A stretch of 64,000 nucleotides of DNA from Raphanus sativus (taxonomy: Eukaryota > Streptophyta > Magnoliopsida > Brassicales > Brassicaceae). Below, in pieces: positions 10,419 through 22,675 of the stretch (position 1 is the first letter of the stretch; every line of letters begins with the position of its first letter). The notes beneath the pieces are model-generated. The model saw only the letters and a program-made list of their open reading frames with translations. It searched no databases and was not told the origin of the DNA. The DNA is taken from the NCBI RefSeq assembly GCF_000801105.2, contig NC_079516.1:17136383-17200382 (forward strand), given 5' to 3'. A program made the position numbers and the translations under genes.

Positions 10419-11449
10419 CGTATCACACCACCACCCACACACTTGAGCTCTAAAACTAATTTTCGAAATTTATCTTCAGTTTAATCGAAGAAAAAAAGAG
10501 AAACAGATCGAAGGAGAGAAGAGACGAAACCCAGATAACAGCAAAAGTGAAGGATCCAACGGCGGATATCTCTCGTTGTGAAGTTGTATGAGAGAGAGGG
10601 AACGACACGTGGCGAGATCGTAACGGATAAAAAGAGGTAGTGGGAAGAAAGAGTCAAAAGTCAAAGATTGATGACAGGGAAAGAAAGGGATTTTCATTAT
10701 TTGGGTTTGACTGCCAGTGGATGGGTCAAACATCTATTGTCTTTTTTTGACAAGTAATTATTATTTGTCTTTTTTGAATCAGACTAGGAAGTAGTAGTAT
10801 CTAATTGGATTATTAAATATCCCGAGTTTATTAAACTCTACATAAAAACTGTTGGCCAGAACACAAAAAATTCATCTTAATTCAGGAAAGTACTTAACAG
10901 CCAGTTAAATTCATAGACTGAACGCAAAAAGGTGGACGTCATATTTCCCCACAAAAATTATCATATAGCACTAGATATCCACCGAACTATAACCTTATTC
11001 AAAATCTCCTCGAACTTAAAGATATAATCTTATTTTTTCCTGAATCGATAGTTTGAAACTTAATTACCTATAAATCATGGTTTTAACTGGTTTATTAATA
11101 ATCAAATAATATTAACCAGCTAGACCAAAAAAATATTAAATGAAATCAAACCCAATATTAAACCAACACGTTTATGTTTTCTTCCTCACCCGTTCATGCA
11201 ACCAGCCAGCTATAATCTCTGTTTTTGTTTTTGTTTTTATAGAGACTATATAGTCTCTGTTAATAAACATTATACAATATATTTTGTTGATCCATAGCTT
11301 CCTCCACTTAATATTTTTCTCTACAACATTTTTATCGTTCGCACAGAGAGCTATCTCCTCCAACAATTCCGACAATTACGTATCCATATCAGTGAATCTG
11401 CCACTTGCCTTGTTTGACGAGACTGGAGCAAATGTGTATCGAATTCCTA
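10419..11449. other. Intergenic: BAR-gene promoter and AT-rich spacer
   Basis: The first 200 bp hold the BAR-gene leader on the minus strand. The rest is AT-rich, with no gene or clear element seen. Confidence 0.4.
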
Positions 11450-12130
11450 TTATGGGCTTCATCTTTCTACTGCCGAACAGATGTCTGACGAAACTGGAGC
11501 AAATATGTATTGAATTCCTATTTTCTTATGAGTGCCAAGGGAGCTAAAGTCTCATGGGATTTAGTTTGCACTTCTAAGGAGTGTGGACAGGGGCGAAGCC
11601 ACCTTATGGTAAGTGGTGGCATGTGCACCCATAATTATATTGATATTCACAATTTTATAGGCAAAAGCATTGAAAATTGCATTGAAAATTTGGTGAATCA
11701 GATGGTTAAATTCAGTCTATGCACCCATAATATCTTGAGTTCAAATCCTTTTCATACATTTTTAGTTTTTATTCCAATAATGCACCCACTAAATATTTCG
11801 TCTAGATTCGCCCCTGAGTGTGGAGGACTTGATCTGACTCAGTCCCTGGAACAAAGTGCTTGGACCTAAACTTATTTGGTTACTCTTCACGACATCTGTT
11901 TTTTTTTTTGGGTTTCAGTGGTGATTCCATCAGGAGTTAAGAATTTTTGGACTCTAAAGTACTCCTGGAAGTTGGATTTGAATTTTTTTTTTTTGTAAAC
12001 TTAGGTCAGTGGCAAGACCATTTGTTCTATGTGAGATTTATTGTGGCATGACTGCCGGAATTTGGTCTCCTTATTCTCTTGGTCTTCTTATTGAGCTAAC
12101 TGGAGATGGTGGTTCTAGAGTATTGGTTTC
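11450..12130 (+). mobile_element. Degenerate LINE (non-LTR) reverse transcriptase remnant
   Basis: Broken plus-strand reading frames give FIFLLPNRCLTKLEQICIEFLF, then AKVSWDLVCTSKE, GGLDLTQSL, KVLGLKLIWLLF, NFWTLKYSWKLDL and SGKTICSMWDLLWHD. These are the landmarks of the region between reverse transcriptase and the zf-RVT motif in plant L1-type LINE ORF2. Several stops and shifts separate them, so it is inactive. It is interrupted by the 229 bp hAT-type element at 11588-11816; removing that element rejoins SKE-CGGLDL. Confidence 0.7.
11588..11816. mobile_element. hAT-type MITE, 229 bp, with perfect 8 bp TSD
   Basis: Terminal inverted repeats are CAGGGGCGAA on the left and TTCGCCCCTG on the right. 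The 8 bp target duplication AGTGTGGA is at 11580-11587 and 11817-11824. An 8 bp duplication with CAGGGGC termini is characteristic of hAT transposons. No coding capacity. It is inserted in the LINE remnant. Confidence 0.88.
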
Positions 12131-14133
12131 TAATTTAAATGTAAGTGATGATTAAATGTGTTCAAAAAAGGGAAAAAAAAGAGATGGTTAAAAAAAAACT
12201 GGATTCAAAACTGAGGCTATATAATATCGAACTGAAGAATTTTAGATTTTTCACCTTAGAAATCCTATACTTGTTTCTAAGAACATCTCTAATGTATTAT
12301 TCTATTTCTTATTTCAAAATGGTGAAATTCAAAAATGAAGTTGGGTATTATTCGAATTTATTATTTTAATTTTATTCAAAAATAAAATATTCTCAAATGA
12401 TTTCCTTTATTTAGTAAATAGTTGTTAGTAATACTTTCAACTTATAAAAACTTAACAACTAAACCAACTATTTTATACTTACAAAACTTCCATAGATATA
12501 TTTTATTTAAATTATATCTATTATTAAAAATACAATAAAAACAAAATTTTGTTTTGTAATTTGAAGTTCGTACATAACCCAAATTTTTGTGCATATATCA
12601 AGTTACAAATGTTATCGAATTGAAATGTTGACCCACAAGATAAACAAACTCATCTATTCAGTTTGAAAATTACTTAACGTATCCTGGTAATTCCGAAATT
12701 AATTTATCGAATTATTAAATCAATTTTATATTATTTATTTTAATTATTTATGTTTAGTTTTGATTTTATGAATTTGTGTATCTTTTATGTAAAATTATTC
12801 GATAATTTTTGTGTATTTTTTTTATTTTCTATCATTTAAATATAAAATAAAAATATTTAAGATAAGAACAATTTCATAAATAAAAAATTCAACTCTAAAA
12901 TGAAATATAATCGGAAAAAAATTCACTCAAGAATGAAGTTTGAAATAAAAATTAAAATAGGGTTGAAGATTCTCTAAAGTTCATGCATGGCCGTCAATTC
13001 TTCATCTTCTATACTACATCAGGATTCGAGATCTCAAGGAATTTAGTCATTCCCTATCAAAGAGCTAGGGAATGACTAAATTCCTTGAGATCGGTTCCGT
13101 TTTAAAAAAAAACACAATGTCATAAATCAATAAAAATATAAAATCGTAGTTTTTAATTTATAAAAAATCCTAATTTTTATAGTAATGAAACAAAGAGAAT
13201 AGAAGTATACAAATATTTAAAATAATATTATAAATTATCTTTATGCATTGAGATTTTTATTAAAGATATAACATATATTCAAATAGATTTTGTCAATTGT
13301 TTATGAAATATTAAAAATAATTAATATAACTATTTTTTAAACTTAATTTATGTGTATTTTCACAGTTTTAATATGAAACCATTTCAAAATTATTATTAAT
13401 GAATAAATGAATATATATATATATATGTAAGTATAGATATACCCTTCCAACTTGTACTTGTTTCCTATTTTTTTTTTTAAATCTCGTTTCTGCGTTTCCA
13501 TACGCTTCCGCTTCCACATACCCGATTTCGTTTCCACGTAACATAGATGTTGTTTATATCCTCTTGAAAGGTTTCGTATTGGGAATATTTATGATATTTT
13601 CATTCGTATTATGAAACAAGGAAAGATAAACTCATCTCTTAAATGCTAGAACAAAACATCCTAAATTCAAAGTTAATTAACAATAAACATTTGTTAATTA
13701 TCAAAACATTGTTATTTTATTTTAGATTAAAATTAACATATATCATCATTTTTTGCTACTCCAAATTCCTAAAAAGTAGAAGTAGGACGGCTCGGATCTC
13801 CGAGGTATTTTAGGATATCCGGATTCGCATAATCCATAAAATTGCTATTCAGATATTAATTCGGATTTTCCGAATATCTGAGGTTAGGATATCCAAAAAT
13901 AAAAATCCAATCCGAATATCCAGATCGTGGATGTCTGGATCCGATTTTTATTTTAAAAAAAAATTAAAATTTAAAATTAAATTCAAAACTAGCTAATTAA
14001 CCATCTAAATAGTTATTTAAGAATAGATTTTTTAAAATTAAAAAATTATTGAAATTTAATAAAACTGAAATTTTAGTTATATGCTATTAAAATTATATAT
14101 AGTATACATATATACATATACTTATATTTTTTT

Positions 14134-14178
<45 letters not shown>

Positions 14179-14419
14179 ATAGGTTCCGAATTTGGAAATT
14201 TTCTATCTAGATCCATCTCTTGATCTGCCGGATTCATAAAATCATTATTCGGATCTGGATTTAAACCTTACAGCATTTTTGATCAAATCAGAGTGAATCC
14301 TGATCGAATAATAGATTTCAGATATTAAGTCTGAGGCTTACTAAAAAGTCTGATTCGGATAATTAATATATAAAGCAGCTAATTGAATCAAATGATTCAG
14401 ATAATTAAAAACAGAGCAG
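12131..14419. other. AT-rich intergenic stretch with degenerate repeat
   Basis: No gene seen. From about 13785 to 14330 the sequence is built on repeated GGATATCCG and GGATCCGGAT-like words in both orientations, with an AT microsatellite at about 14138-14170. This looks like a decayed non-autonomous element of the hAT-like kind found elsewhere in the window, but I cannot define its ends. Confidence 0.35.
13030..13092. repeat. Perfect 27-bp inverted repeat (hairpin)
   Basis: The left arm at 13030-13056 (starting GATCTCAAGGAATTTAG) and right arm at 13066-13092 are exact reverse complements around a 9-base loop, TCAAAGAGC. It could be a foldback element or a small-RNA-producing hairpin. No gene overlaps it. 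Confidence 0.85.
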
Positions 14420-14832
14420 TAAAAAGATGCCGCAAAGGCTTATCTTCTCTTTATGCAGAGATGGAAGGGTTTATATGAACGATGTCTTGTTTAAAAGAGT
14501 TATCCTGCAACGTGATTCATATGGAGACAGTGATTCATATGGAGACGGACTATTCCGATCTCGTGGACATGATTGTTAACTCTAGTGACTGAGCGGCTTT
14601 TTAACCCTGAGCTAGTCTCCTTCTAACTTATATAAGATGATTTTTCGGATTTCAGTATTGCTCATATATCGGAAATAGAAACTCGCATGCAGATTCTCTC
14701 GCTAAAGAGGCGAGGAGTAGTGAAGTTATGTTTTCCCACATAGATTAGACCCAACCGAACAGAGCATTTCCTCGGAACGACTCAAAACCGATTACCATTT
14801 GATTTTAAAAGATGATCGACAAAAAAAAAAGC
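14420..14832 (+). mobile_element. LINE 3' fragment with RNase H tail and poly(A)
   Basis: Near 14695 a phrase like SHADSLAKEARSSE is readable (TCGCATGCAGATTCTCTCGC), the usual C-terminal RNase H motif of plant LINE ORF2. It ends near 14821-14830 in an A-rich tract after GATGATCGAC. The same 3' end occurs at 54649-54802. A short direct repeat, GAGCAGTA, near both ends is a weak target duplication. An 18-bp GTGATTCATATGGAGACA-like unit is tandemly doubled at 14513-14548. The 5' boundary is approximate. Confidence 0.55.
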
Positions 14833-14998
14833 AGGAGCAGTAGTACATCTTGGTATAAACCGGGAAGTATAATGAAGAACCAAACCAGTCAACAAAAAAA
14901 AGTTATTACTATAGTTACGGCTACGTAGCCGTTTAACAGTATTTTTAAAAAAGACAAAAACAAACCAAGTTAAAACAGAGGCATGAATGAGAGAGTCA

Positions 14999-15023
14999 GA
15001 GAGAGAGAGAGAGAGAGAGAGAG
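14999..15023. repeat. (GA)n microsatellite
   Basis: An uninterrupted GA repeat between the LINE fragment and the 3' flank of the DRB3-like gene. Confidence 0.9.
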
Positions 15024-15369
15024 GAAGGAGAAGCAGAGCAATCGGCGCATTAATGGCGAAAACAAAATGCCATTAATTGTTTTCTTCTTTCATCTTCTCC
15101 TACATTTATTGCTCCTCTCTGACCCTCTCTTTCTTTTTGTTTTTTATTTTTTTGAAAAAATCTCTTTCCTTTTGTTCTACGTGCAATACAATCCAGAGCA
15201 TTGAATTCATGTCAGGCCGTAAATATTTCAAAAAAAAAGTCAAAGGAACACGACGAACATACACAAAAACCCATAACTAATTTATGATCAAATCCCTAAC
15301 ATGGGTTTATCTAAAGACACAACCTTAATCATGGGTTGGAACTGATTTTTGATTCGATCATCTCCCATC

Positions 15370-16665
15370 TCAGAGACTTCTTCTCTTGCCCTTTGATTCC
15401 CAACGAGCTTGGAGCAGAACAAGAAGATGTGTTGGGTTCATTGAACTGCATCGATGGTGGGTGGTAGGTGGAGGAGCTGAACAAACTGGAATCACTGATC
15501 TCATATGAACAGCTGGAGCGAGTTTCTGATGGTTTAACCCTAAACCTCCAGCAAACATCTCCGGAAAAGGAAGAAGTTTACTGTAACAGCTTCTTCTCTC
15601 CATTGATGACGACGATGGTGGATTAAAAGACAAAGGAAACGACTTTACTATCATCTCTGGCTTTGCATCATCATCTGGGCTCCTCTGTTTTAGCCCTGCA
15701 TGTTCTTTAGACTTCTCTAGCAATGATTTGACTTTGCATTCTTGTTGTTGTTGGAGATCTGTTGTTGAAGACCAGAATCTCGGTGGTAGTGTTTGGTTGT
15801 GTTTTGCTGATGATGATGATGATGAAGCTTCTTCGGTATATGGACTAATCAACCTGAGCTTTTCACACAAGAAATCTCTTGTGGTTGTTGTGTCTTGTCG
15901 GATTGCTCTTCTTCTTGAGTGATGTTGTTCTCTTCTTCTCACTTCTTTGGGTCTAAATCTTGAGAGGACTCTTGCAACTACTTCTCGTTCTTTCTCTTCA
16001 CCTCTTTGAGAGTCCAAGCTTGTTGGCACTGTGTAACAAAAGTGTATATATTAACAAGTGTTATCAAATGGATTTAAAAAGTTAAAAAAAAATTGAGAGG
16101 TAATATTAGCTCACTTTTTCTCAAGGAGAACCAAGCTGAAATAGCAGCATTCTTCTCAGCTTGCTTCTTAGTCTTTGCTGATTCTCCACTAAATCTTAAT
16201 CCAGCAAGCTCCACAGTGCAAGAGAACGTTGGGATGTGACCAGGTCCTGATCTCACACTTGTATAAACCGGTAGGTCAAGACCAGCTCTATGTGCTGTCT
16301 CTTGAAGCAGATTCTTGTAGATCCCAGTCTCATCCTTTGAGAACAAACCAAAAACATCATGAGACTTTGCAAAAAAAAAAAAAAAAAAAAAGATGGTGAA
16401 GTGAGGAAAGGCTTACAAGAACTCTAGCAGTTAGAGACTTAGAAGGACCCTTTGAAGAGAGAGCACTGAGAGCAACTTCGGCAGCTGAATGCTCAGCTTG
16501 TCTGAGAGTGGAACAATAAGTTGGGCTTTCAAAATATTTCGCCGTTGAAGTTCACAGAAGCTTTGAATCTTGGAGCATGATCTGGTCCTTCTCTTGTGCA
16601 AGTATATGATGGGAGGCTGAAACAGCTTTCCTGTGTGCTAGCTCTTGCAACTGATTCTTGTACAT
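15370..16665 (-). CDS. DRB3: Double-stranded RNA-binding protein, DRB3-like, with two offsetting frameshifts
   Basis: Three exons on the minus strand: 16417-16665, 16115-16334 and 15370-16028, with GT-AG junctions. The first dsRNA-binding motif starts MYKNQLQELAHR and continues SLPSYTCTREGPDH, FKASVNFNG, then ESPTYCSTLRQAEHSAAEVALSALS. The second runs DETGIYKNLLQETAHRAGLDLPVYTS through KKQAEKNAAISAWFSLRK. A long Arg/Ser/Pro-rich tail follows, with FRPKEVRRRE and VHMRSVIPVCSAPPP. This matches Arabidopsis DRB3 (At3g26932), a Dicer-partner-type protein linked to antiviral silencing and methylation. In exon 1 the frame is lost near 16636 (GGAAAGC, net +2 or -1) and restored near 16543 (ATTTTGAA, +1). 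Read literally, translation stops after about 36 codons. Downstream is open and conserved, so sequence error or a very recent mutation are both plausible. Confidence 0.85.
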
Positions 16666-17677
16666 ATTGCACTGAGAGGTTGCTGAGAAGAGTTTGTAAA
16701 TGAACAAACTTGTTAAATTGCCATTGGAGGTTTTATGGTTTGATGAGTGTTTGAATGAGAAAAAGCTTTAACGCCTCTGATGTTTAAAGTAGAATTTAGA
16801 GGACAGAGAGATTTTTAAAAAAATTTAAAGAATCGTTTCAGAGGTTTTAGAGTCTGCGTCACGGTCACATGGTGGTTAGTAAGGCTCATAATAAAGAGGA
16901 GCAGAGGCTACTATGATAATAGTGACATTTCAGTAGAACTATGGTCCATGTTATTTTATATGTATATGGTACATATATGTCTCTGTGTGTAATACTGAGG
17001 AAAATCTTATTGACTCTCTTGAAAGATCCTGCATTTATGATCTGATATACCTGTAAAAGCTTAGATTTTTTTCATTTTCATGAAGTTAGTTAAATCTCCA
17101 TGATTCAAGGGTTTAATTAGTATCGATTTGGACTTTTTCTTGACTATCTTTGACTCAGCAGTCAGCAGAGACCTTTAACACACTCTTCTTCTGTAACCTT
17201 ATAGTTAGGAGGAGCATTACTGCATTAGGGTTCTCAAGCATTAATTGCAGAGCTATGCTTCAAATGAACTATAGAAATGGTCTGTCTTCTGGTCCACATG
17301 TCTTGATAATTCAGTTGCAGCTTCTTTGATTATAAGATAAGAGAGAAAACTGGTTTTGTTCGTAAAGTTTTACCGTAAAACATTTGTCTCTGGTTAAATG
17401 TATAAACACAGCTAAAATAAGAACAGTCTGAACAATCCACAAGAAGCTCTCACTCATACACACAAGTAACACAAACACACCAATTCAACCTCTTTGCTTA
17501 AGACAACAAAGCAAACACAAAAAAACACTTTCCACATTAAGAACATTGCTAGTTCTTTTGCCTCAAACAAACCACAAGCCTGCGTAAACTGATTTTAAGC
17601 TGAATAAATGCTCAGCTCTGTTCTGTCTTCCTTCCGTACGTGCTAAATCGTGTTAGCTGACTTACGTAGGCCTGTTC
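16666..17677. other. Intergenic: DRB3-like promoter and 3' flank of S-acyltransferase gene
   Basis: About 1 kb with no further gene seen. The left part is the DRB3-like leader and promoter (minus strand). The right part should contain the 3' UTR of the neighbouring minus-strand acyltransferase gene. Confidence 0.45.
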
Positions 17678-19932
17678 TCAGTCACTAAACCAGTTTCCAC
17701 TGCTGCTTCCACCACCGTTCTGGTTTTGTTCTCCTCCCACTCTAGCTGCTAAGGCCATAACTTCTGGCGACATATCCCAGCTCCCGCTTTTCCTTCCCCA
17801 GCTTGAGCGTCTCGGGTGCACACTCGGCCTATCACTCTGTTCGTCAACCGTCGTCCTGACGTCTGGTGAAAGCTCTCCTAACTCACCGTCCTTAACATGT
17901 AACCTCTCGTTGTTACCATGTTTGCCATCACCATGTTCTGACATTGCTGAGCCCATGTCAGCCCAAACAGCCTTCCTCCCTATCTCGATGTCATCACTGG
18001 CTTTACCCATGTTTGGACTCATGAAACCCCCTGCCACAGACCTAGGAGGCAACGGAGGTTCACGATGGACCATGGCTCTGAAGTCGTTCTTTGAAGGAGG
18101 GATTGCAGAGCAAAACGTTTCTTTGAAGTTGTTAACCACTCCCTTGTTGTGTGGGTTGCTTCTCCGATCATATCTGTATCTGAAATTCTCATACGTAGTC
18201 TGCAAGGACAAAAAGGTTACAACGACTCAGTGATCTATAACAAGAGGATTGAATTTGGTAGAGCAATGTTACCTGGTTTGTGCTGATGAGATAGAGATGG
18301 AAAGCTGTTAAGCCACCAACAAACCACATGGATATGAATGTGTAGATTATAAGAACAATAGAGGCAGGAGTTTTGAGCATTGCTTTCCAAATGGTTGTAT
18401 GCTCTGATTCAGTGATCTTCCTTATATAGACCCAGCAGAAGGCAAACACATATATACAGAGAAGGGTCGTTGAGAAGACAAACATGAAGAAGAATCTGTA
18501 GTTCCTCTGCAACAAACCACCCACCAGAAACATTTATATAGTTTTTTTTATGAGAATAGTTTTTAAGTTTGGATTGTGAATTACTTACCCTCCCAATACA
18601 TTGGCCAACCCAAGGGCAGTGATGGTCAAACTTTTCAACGCAGTTGTTGCAGATGGAGCAGTGAGAACAGCGAGGAGGCCTATAGAGCATGCAAGTGTCA
18701 CAGTACTTGACCTTAAACGTAATCCCATTAACCTCTACTTCCTTAATGCGAGGCAGTCTCAGCTGAGGAGTCTGGCCAGCTCCTCCTGCATCCACGTTGC
18801 TGTCGAGGGGTTCAGGCTCAGGGGGATGAGCGTTTCTAGGGATGATTCCTGGATCTCTTCCGGATGTAAGCAGCAGAAGAATTAAATCCTGAAGGAAAAA
18901 AAGATGTTTTATCATTAGAAACATCTACTTGCAGTGGAAAGAGGAGAAGTGAATACTTACATAAACGGTGAAGACGACGGCGACATAGACTATAGATACT
19001 CCCCAGTTATCAGAGAAGTCATCCATTAGCTTCCTTGCGACAAAGATGCAGAAGATTGTGACAGGGACAGCGATGAGGCATATTGTCAGCGCTAGTGATC
19101 TTACGTCTGGTCCAAATACAAATCTCCCCTGAAGAAAGAATTTCTGAAAGAAAAACAAAATGTAAAAGTTCAACCAATACTGGAGGAAGCATGCCCCAGT
19201 GAGAGCTATCTCCCAATAACAACTAGAGGTAGTGTTTACTATCTATAATAACAAAAGAAGAAGGCAGGGATGGATAACAAGTGTTTGGTATGTTTCTGAT
19301 ATAGAAAATGAAATAAGGTTGTCAAAGACTCAAGGCATTCAGTGAAGCAGCAAAAAGAGAAAGTGATTTCAGTGAGATTGCTATAAATAGACATCAGCTA
19401 TATAATCTCACAAATTTCCAAACAGTGAAGATAACACTAATCAAATTAAGCTAAAAATGGCTATTACATCAAAAAGCTTCAAACTTTTCTTAGTGTTACA
19501 ACTCAAAAATGTGTTGACTTTTGGCATTTTAGCGTTAGCTTTAAAAACCATTCGAAGGGTAATCACAAAACAAAAGCTCCTAAGGCTTATCGCCACCAAA
19601 AGAAAACGAGACATCGAAACCTAGGATGAAAAACACTTGTTTGAATCCACCCTTTAAAGAGTAACAAACAACACGAATAATAAAACCAAGTTCCAAATTT
19701 GATTGTTAGGTTGATACTAGGGCACATAGCTAAATCCGAGTCCCAGTAGTAACAGATAGAATTATCAAACTACGAAATGACAAAAAATAAAAATAAAAAA
19801 ATCCAAAAAAGGCTTAAGAAGAAGAATGAAAAGGAGTTTGTGACTAACATTGCTGCCTTTCCAGGTTTGGTAAACCCGTAAATCAGAGTTGGATCCCGAA
19901 TCGGATCGAGGAGGCGGCGGCACTACATACAT
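17678..19932 (-). CDS. PAT07: DHHC-type protein S-acyltransferase (PAT07-like)
   Basis: Five in-phase exons (19849-19932, 18961-19143, 18589-18888, 18273-18506, 17678-18199) give 440 residues starting [20 protein letters not shown]. Four membrane segments flank and follow the cysteine-rich domain: two in residues about 45-98, then [20 protein letters not shown] at 152-171 and the catalytic DHHC at 177-180 (Cys180 takes the acyl group). [16 protein letters not shown] and a further helix follow. The C-terminus is long, cytosolic and Ser/Gly/Asn-rich. The enzyme palmitoylates target cysteines at endomembranes or plasma membrane. Arabidopsis At3g26935 is the likely counterpart; the PAT07 symbol is from memory. 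Intron 1 is 705 bp and the leader has CT repeats. All key residues and splice sites are intact. Confidence 0.93.
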
Positions 19933-21067
19933 CTCTCTCTCTCTCTCTTCTCAATTTTATCTCTAGTAATAACAAAAGAGGGGAAAGGAAGGAAGGTTGT
20001 CTCCGGCGAATTGATTCGTTAGATTCCCGGCGAAGTAAGCCGACAAGAGTCACGAGTAAGCCAGCGATAAAAGAAGCTCCTTTTTGGGCTCCTCCTCCTC
20101 CTCCAAGTCTAATGGTGGGTTCCTTTCCCTTCCCCTCTCCCCACACTTTTTTTTTATTTCTTTTTTTTTTGTTTTTATTTATAAATATACTTGTCTAAGA
20201 AAATAAAATAATATATATATATACTACAACTTAAGTGTCATTATATCATTGGGTTGTCGATTTATAATAATACGGTTATGTGGGGGCCAGTAGCGAAAAA
20301 GTCCGGGAACACTTTTTTTACGAAAAAAAATTACTTTTGTTCGATTTGATAATAAGATATATTACTATATTAAGTGGAAAAAAAGAAAAAGTTTTTTTTT
20401 ACTTCGAAAATCTCGAGAGAAAAAAGTGGAAAATATAAAAATGATGACAGCCAACCTATGCATATGCGTATTGGTTATGATGGACTCACCTTCTTCACAA
20501 ACATTAACAATTTGTTTGAGCTTTGAAATCTGAATTATATTCCCCCAAGTGGGCCTAACACTATGTCCATTATAAAATTTAAACTTACTAGTATTTAAAA
20601 AAATAAATAAAACATACAAAACTAAAGATGATTTGTTGGACTCTGACTGTGACTGAAATTTTATTGTAGAATTTAATTTGTAGAATTTTCCGATGTACCT
20701 GTATAAATCTAGTGAGAAAAAAAATAAAAAAGGAAGAGATTTTTACATCAATAAATTTTTGTTTTAGAAAATAAGGCTTCTACATCATTTTTTTAAAAAA
20801 ATTAGTTTTAGATTTAAAAACTACATAAATCATGATTGGTAATTTTTATGATTATAGATAAATAGTAAAGATAAAGTCACTTGTTACTACCCAACCAATC
20901 ATCCACTATATTTTACTGTTTGACGATATATAAATAGGAGTGTCAATAATACAAATGTACATGTAATTTGAGAGAGAAAGAAGTAATGAGGGGAAAATCC
21001 AGAACTGGATTTAATCGGGGCGCATAACATTTTCACTATATTTTATAATTTAGTAATGGGCACTGGC
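19933..21067. other. Intergenic: S-acyltransferase promoter and AT-rich spacer
   Basis: The first 200 bp are the CT-rich leader of the minus-strand acyltransferase gene. The remainder is AT-rich, with no gene or bounded element seen. Confidence 0.45.
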
Positions 21068-21084
21068 ATTGATTAAGCTTAATT

Positions 21085-22658
21085 TTTTTTTTGACTAAAG
21101 GCATTCATATTTAATTGCAGAAAAGAAATAAAATGTTTTACAAGCTATTAAGCTCTAGTCCCCCATCATTATAAACCCAACCCATAGTTTTAAAACCCAT
21201 AATTTAGATCAGAATAAAGAGATTGGGTCAGGCCCCGAAGTTGGAAGGTCTGAGTATCAGCTGTTCCTCTCCGTTGCCAACCACATTTGCATGAGGGTGG
21301 AAGAGATCGACGGAGATGATGTTCTGAAACTAAGGATCCGATCCTTCATCAGTTGATTGAGACTAACAAAAGTTGCATCCGATATCTGAAATTGCTGAGC
21401 ATGAAGGCGTTGATTCCTCTCTCTCCAAAGGAAGTATATCACCCCTTGCCAGCACAATAGAGCCAATCGCTTAGTAAGCTTACTCCCTCGAAGGGAGATC
21501 ATTTGATTCATCGTGTCTTCCCAACCCGCGAGAGGCACAATAGAACATCGCCGAGCCGCTTCCGCCCAAACCCGCCAAGAGTAAGTACATCTAAAGTAAA
21601 GATGATCTCTGGTCTTTGGCTCCAAATTACAAAGAATACAGTTTGCATCCACATTGAGCCCCCAGCTTCGCAGTCGATAGGGGTGGGCGTTCGGATACCC
21701 GTTCGGGTTCGGATCGGGTATTTCGGATTTTCGGGTATTTCGGTATAAGAGTATAAAACCCGTTCGGGTATTTCTGTACTTCGGGTCGGGTTCGGGTATT
21801 TTTAGTTCGGGTTCGGCTATTTCGGGTCGGGTTTTCGGATATTTAGATTTTGCAAAAAAATTAACTTCTTCATTTCTCAAGTTTTTTTCTTTTAAAAAAT
21901 ATAAATTTTACTTAACTGATATTTTATTTTTAATACATTGAATGATTTGAAGATAAAATCTTAAAAATAAAATACACTAATTTGATTATTGTTTTAAAAT
22001 TTTAGCTGTAGCTTTTGCTAATGCATGAAACTAAAATTTGGACATGCATTTTAAGCATTTTAAGTGAGCAAAAAATCACTTTTCTTGCAATTATATGTAT
22101 ATTATCTAATTTTAAACCATGTGTATAATTAATATAAGTATTTTGAATAAAATTAGAGAAGTAAACTATGAATATATGGTTAATAGTACATAAGTTCGGT
22201 TATTTTCGGATATCCATTCGGGTTCGGGTATTACCCGTTCGGGTTCGGATATCCAATCTCTCATAATTTAATACCCGTTCGGGTATTTTGCTACTTCGGT
22301 TCGGATTTCGGTTCGGATTTTTCGGGTCGGGTTCGGGTGCCACTTCGGGTATCGGGTAAAGTGTCCACCCCTAGCAGTCGATCTCTAGTTGGACACCGAT
22401 TTAATACACCAACCATGTATGAAAGTTGTGCTTAGGAACGCCTCCAGTAGTCCACACAATCCGCCACCAAGGTACTACCTGATCCTCTCCTTTAAGAACC
22501 CTGTAAATTTGAGAAGTCTTATATTTGTTAGTCAAAGTTCCACCAGGCATCCATTCATAGCTGTCTTCCTCATCATTCAGGGAAACAGAAGTTAGCGCAA
22601 TTTACGCTTGCAGCATTGCTTCCGAACGTGGAGGAGGAAAGACCCAGTTTCCAGCCGT
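21085..22658 (-). mobile_element. 5'-truncated LINE, 17-bp TSD, carrying a nested hAT element
   Basis: Exact 17-bp direct repeats ATTGATTAAGCTTAATT at 21068-21084 and 22659-22675 bracket the insertion. The left one is followed by a T run, the poly(A) end of a minus-strand element. Minus-strand frames encode the zf-RVT region of LINE ORF2: LRSWGLNVDANCILCNLEPK, TRDHLYFRCTYSWRVW, then LALLCWQGVIYFLWRERNQR. The domain starts upstream of the nested element (NDEEDSYEWMPGG...SQIYRVLKE) and continues after it. 5' truncation, a poly(A)-like tail and a variable TSD are standard for target-primed LINE insertion. Inactive. Confidence 0.85.
21678..22373. mobile_element. hAT-type non-autonomous element, 696 bp
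   Basis: Termini TAGGGGTGGGC and GTCCACCCCTA are inverted repeats, with perfect 8 bp target duplications GCAGTCGA at 21670-21677 and 22374-22381. Subterminal regions are arrays of TTCGGGTATTTCGG-like words; the core is AT-rich. It splits the LINE zf-RVT reading frame. It is the same family, and the same length, as 34099-34794, in the opposite orientation. Confidence 0.9.
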
Positions 22659-22675
22659 ATTGATTAAGCTTAATT

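Noticed and set aside
21503..21748. Open frame crossing the LINE/hAT junction, and 54282-54527 and 49002-49247 in TTCGG arrays
   Set aside because: Low-complexity translations of transposon subterminal repeats, not proteins.
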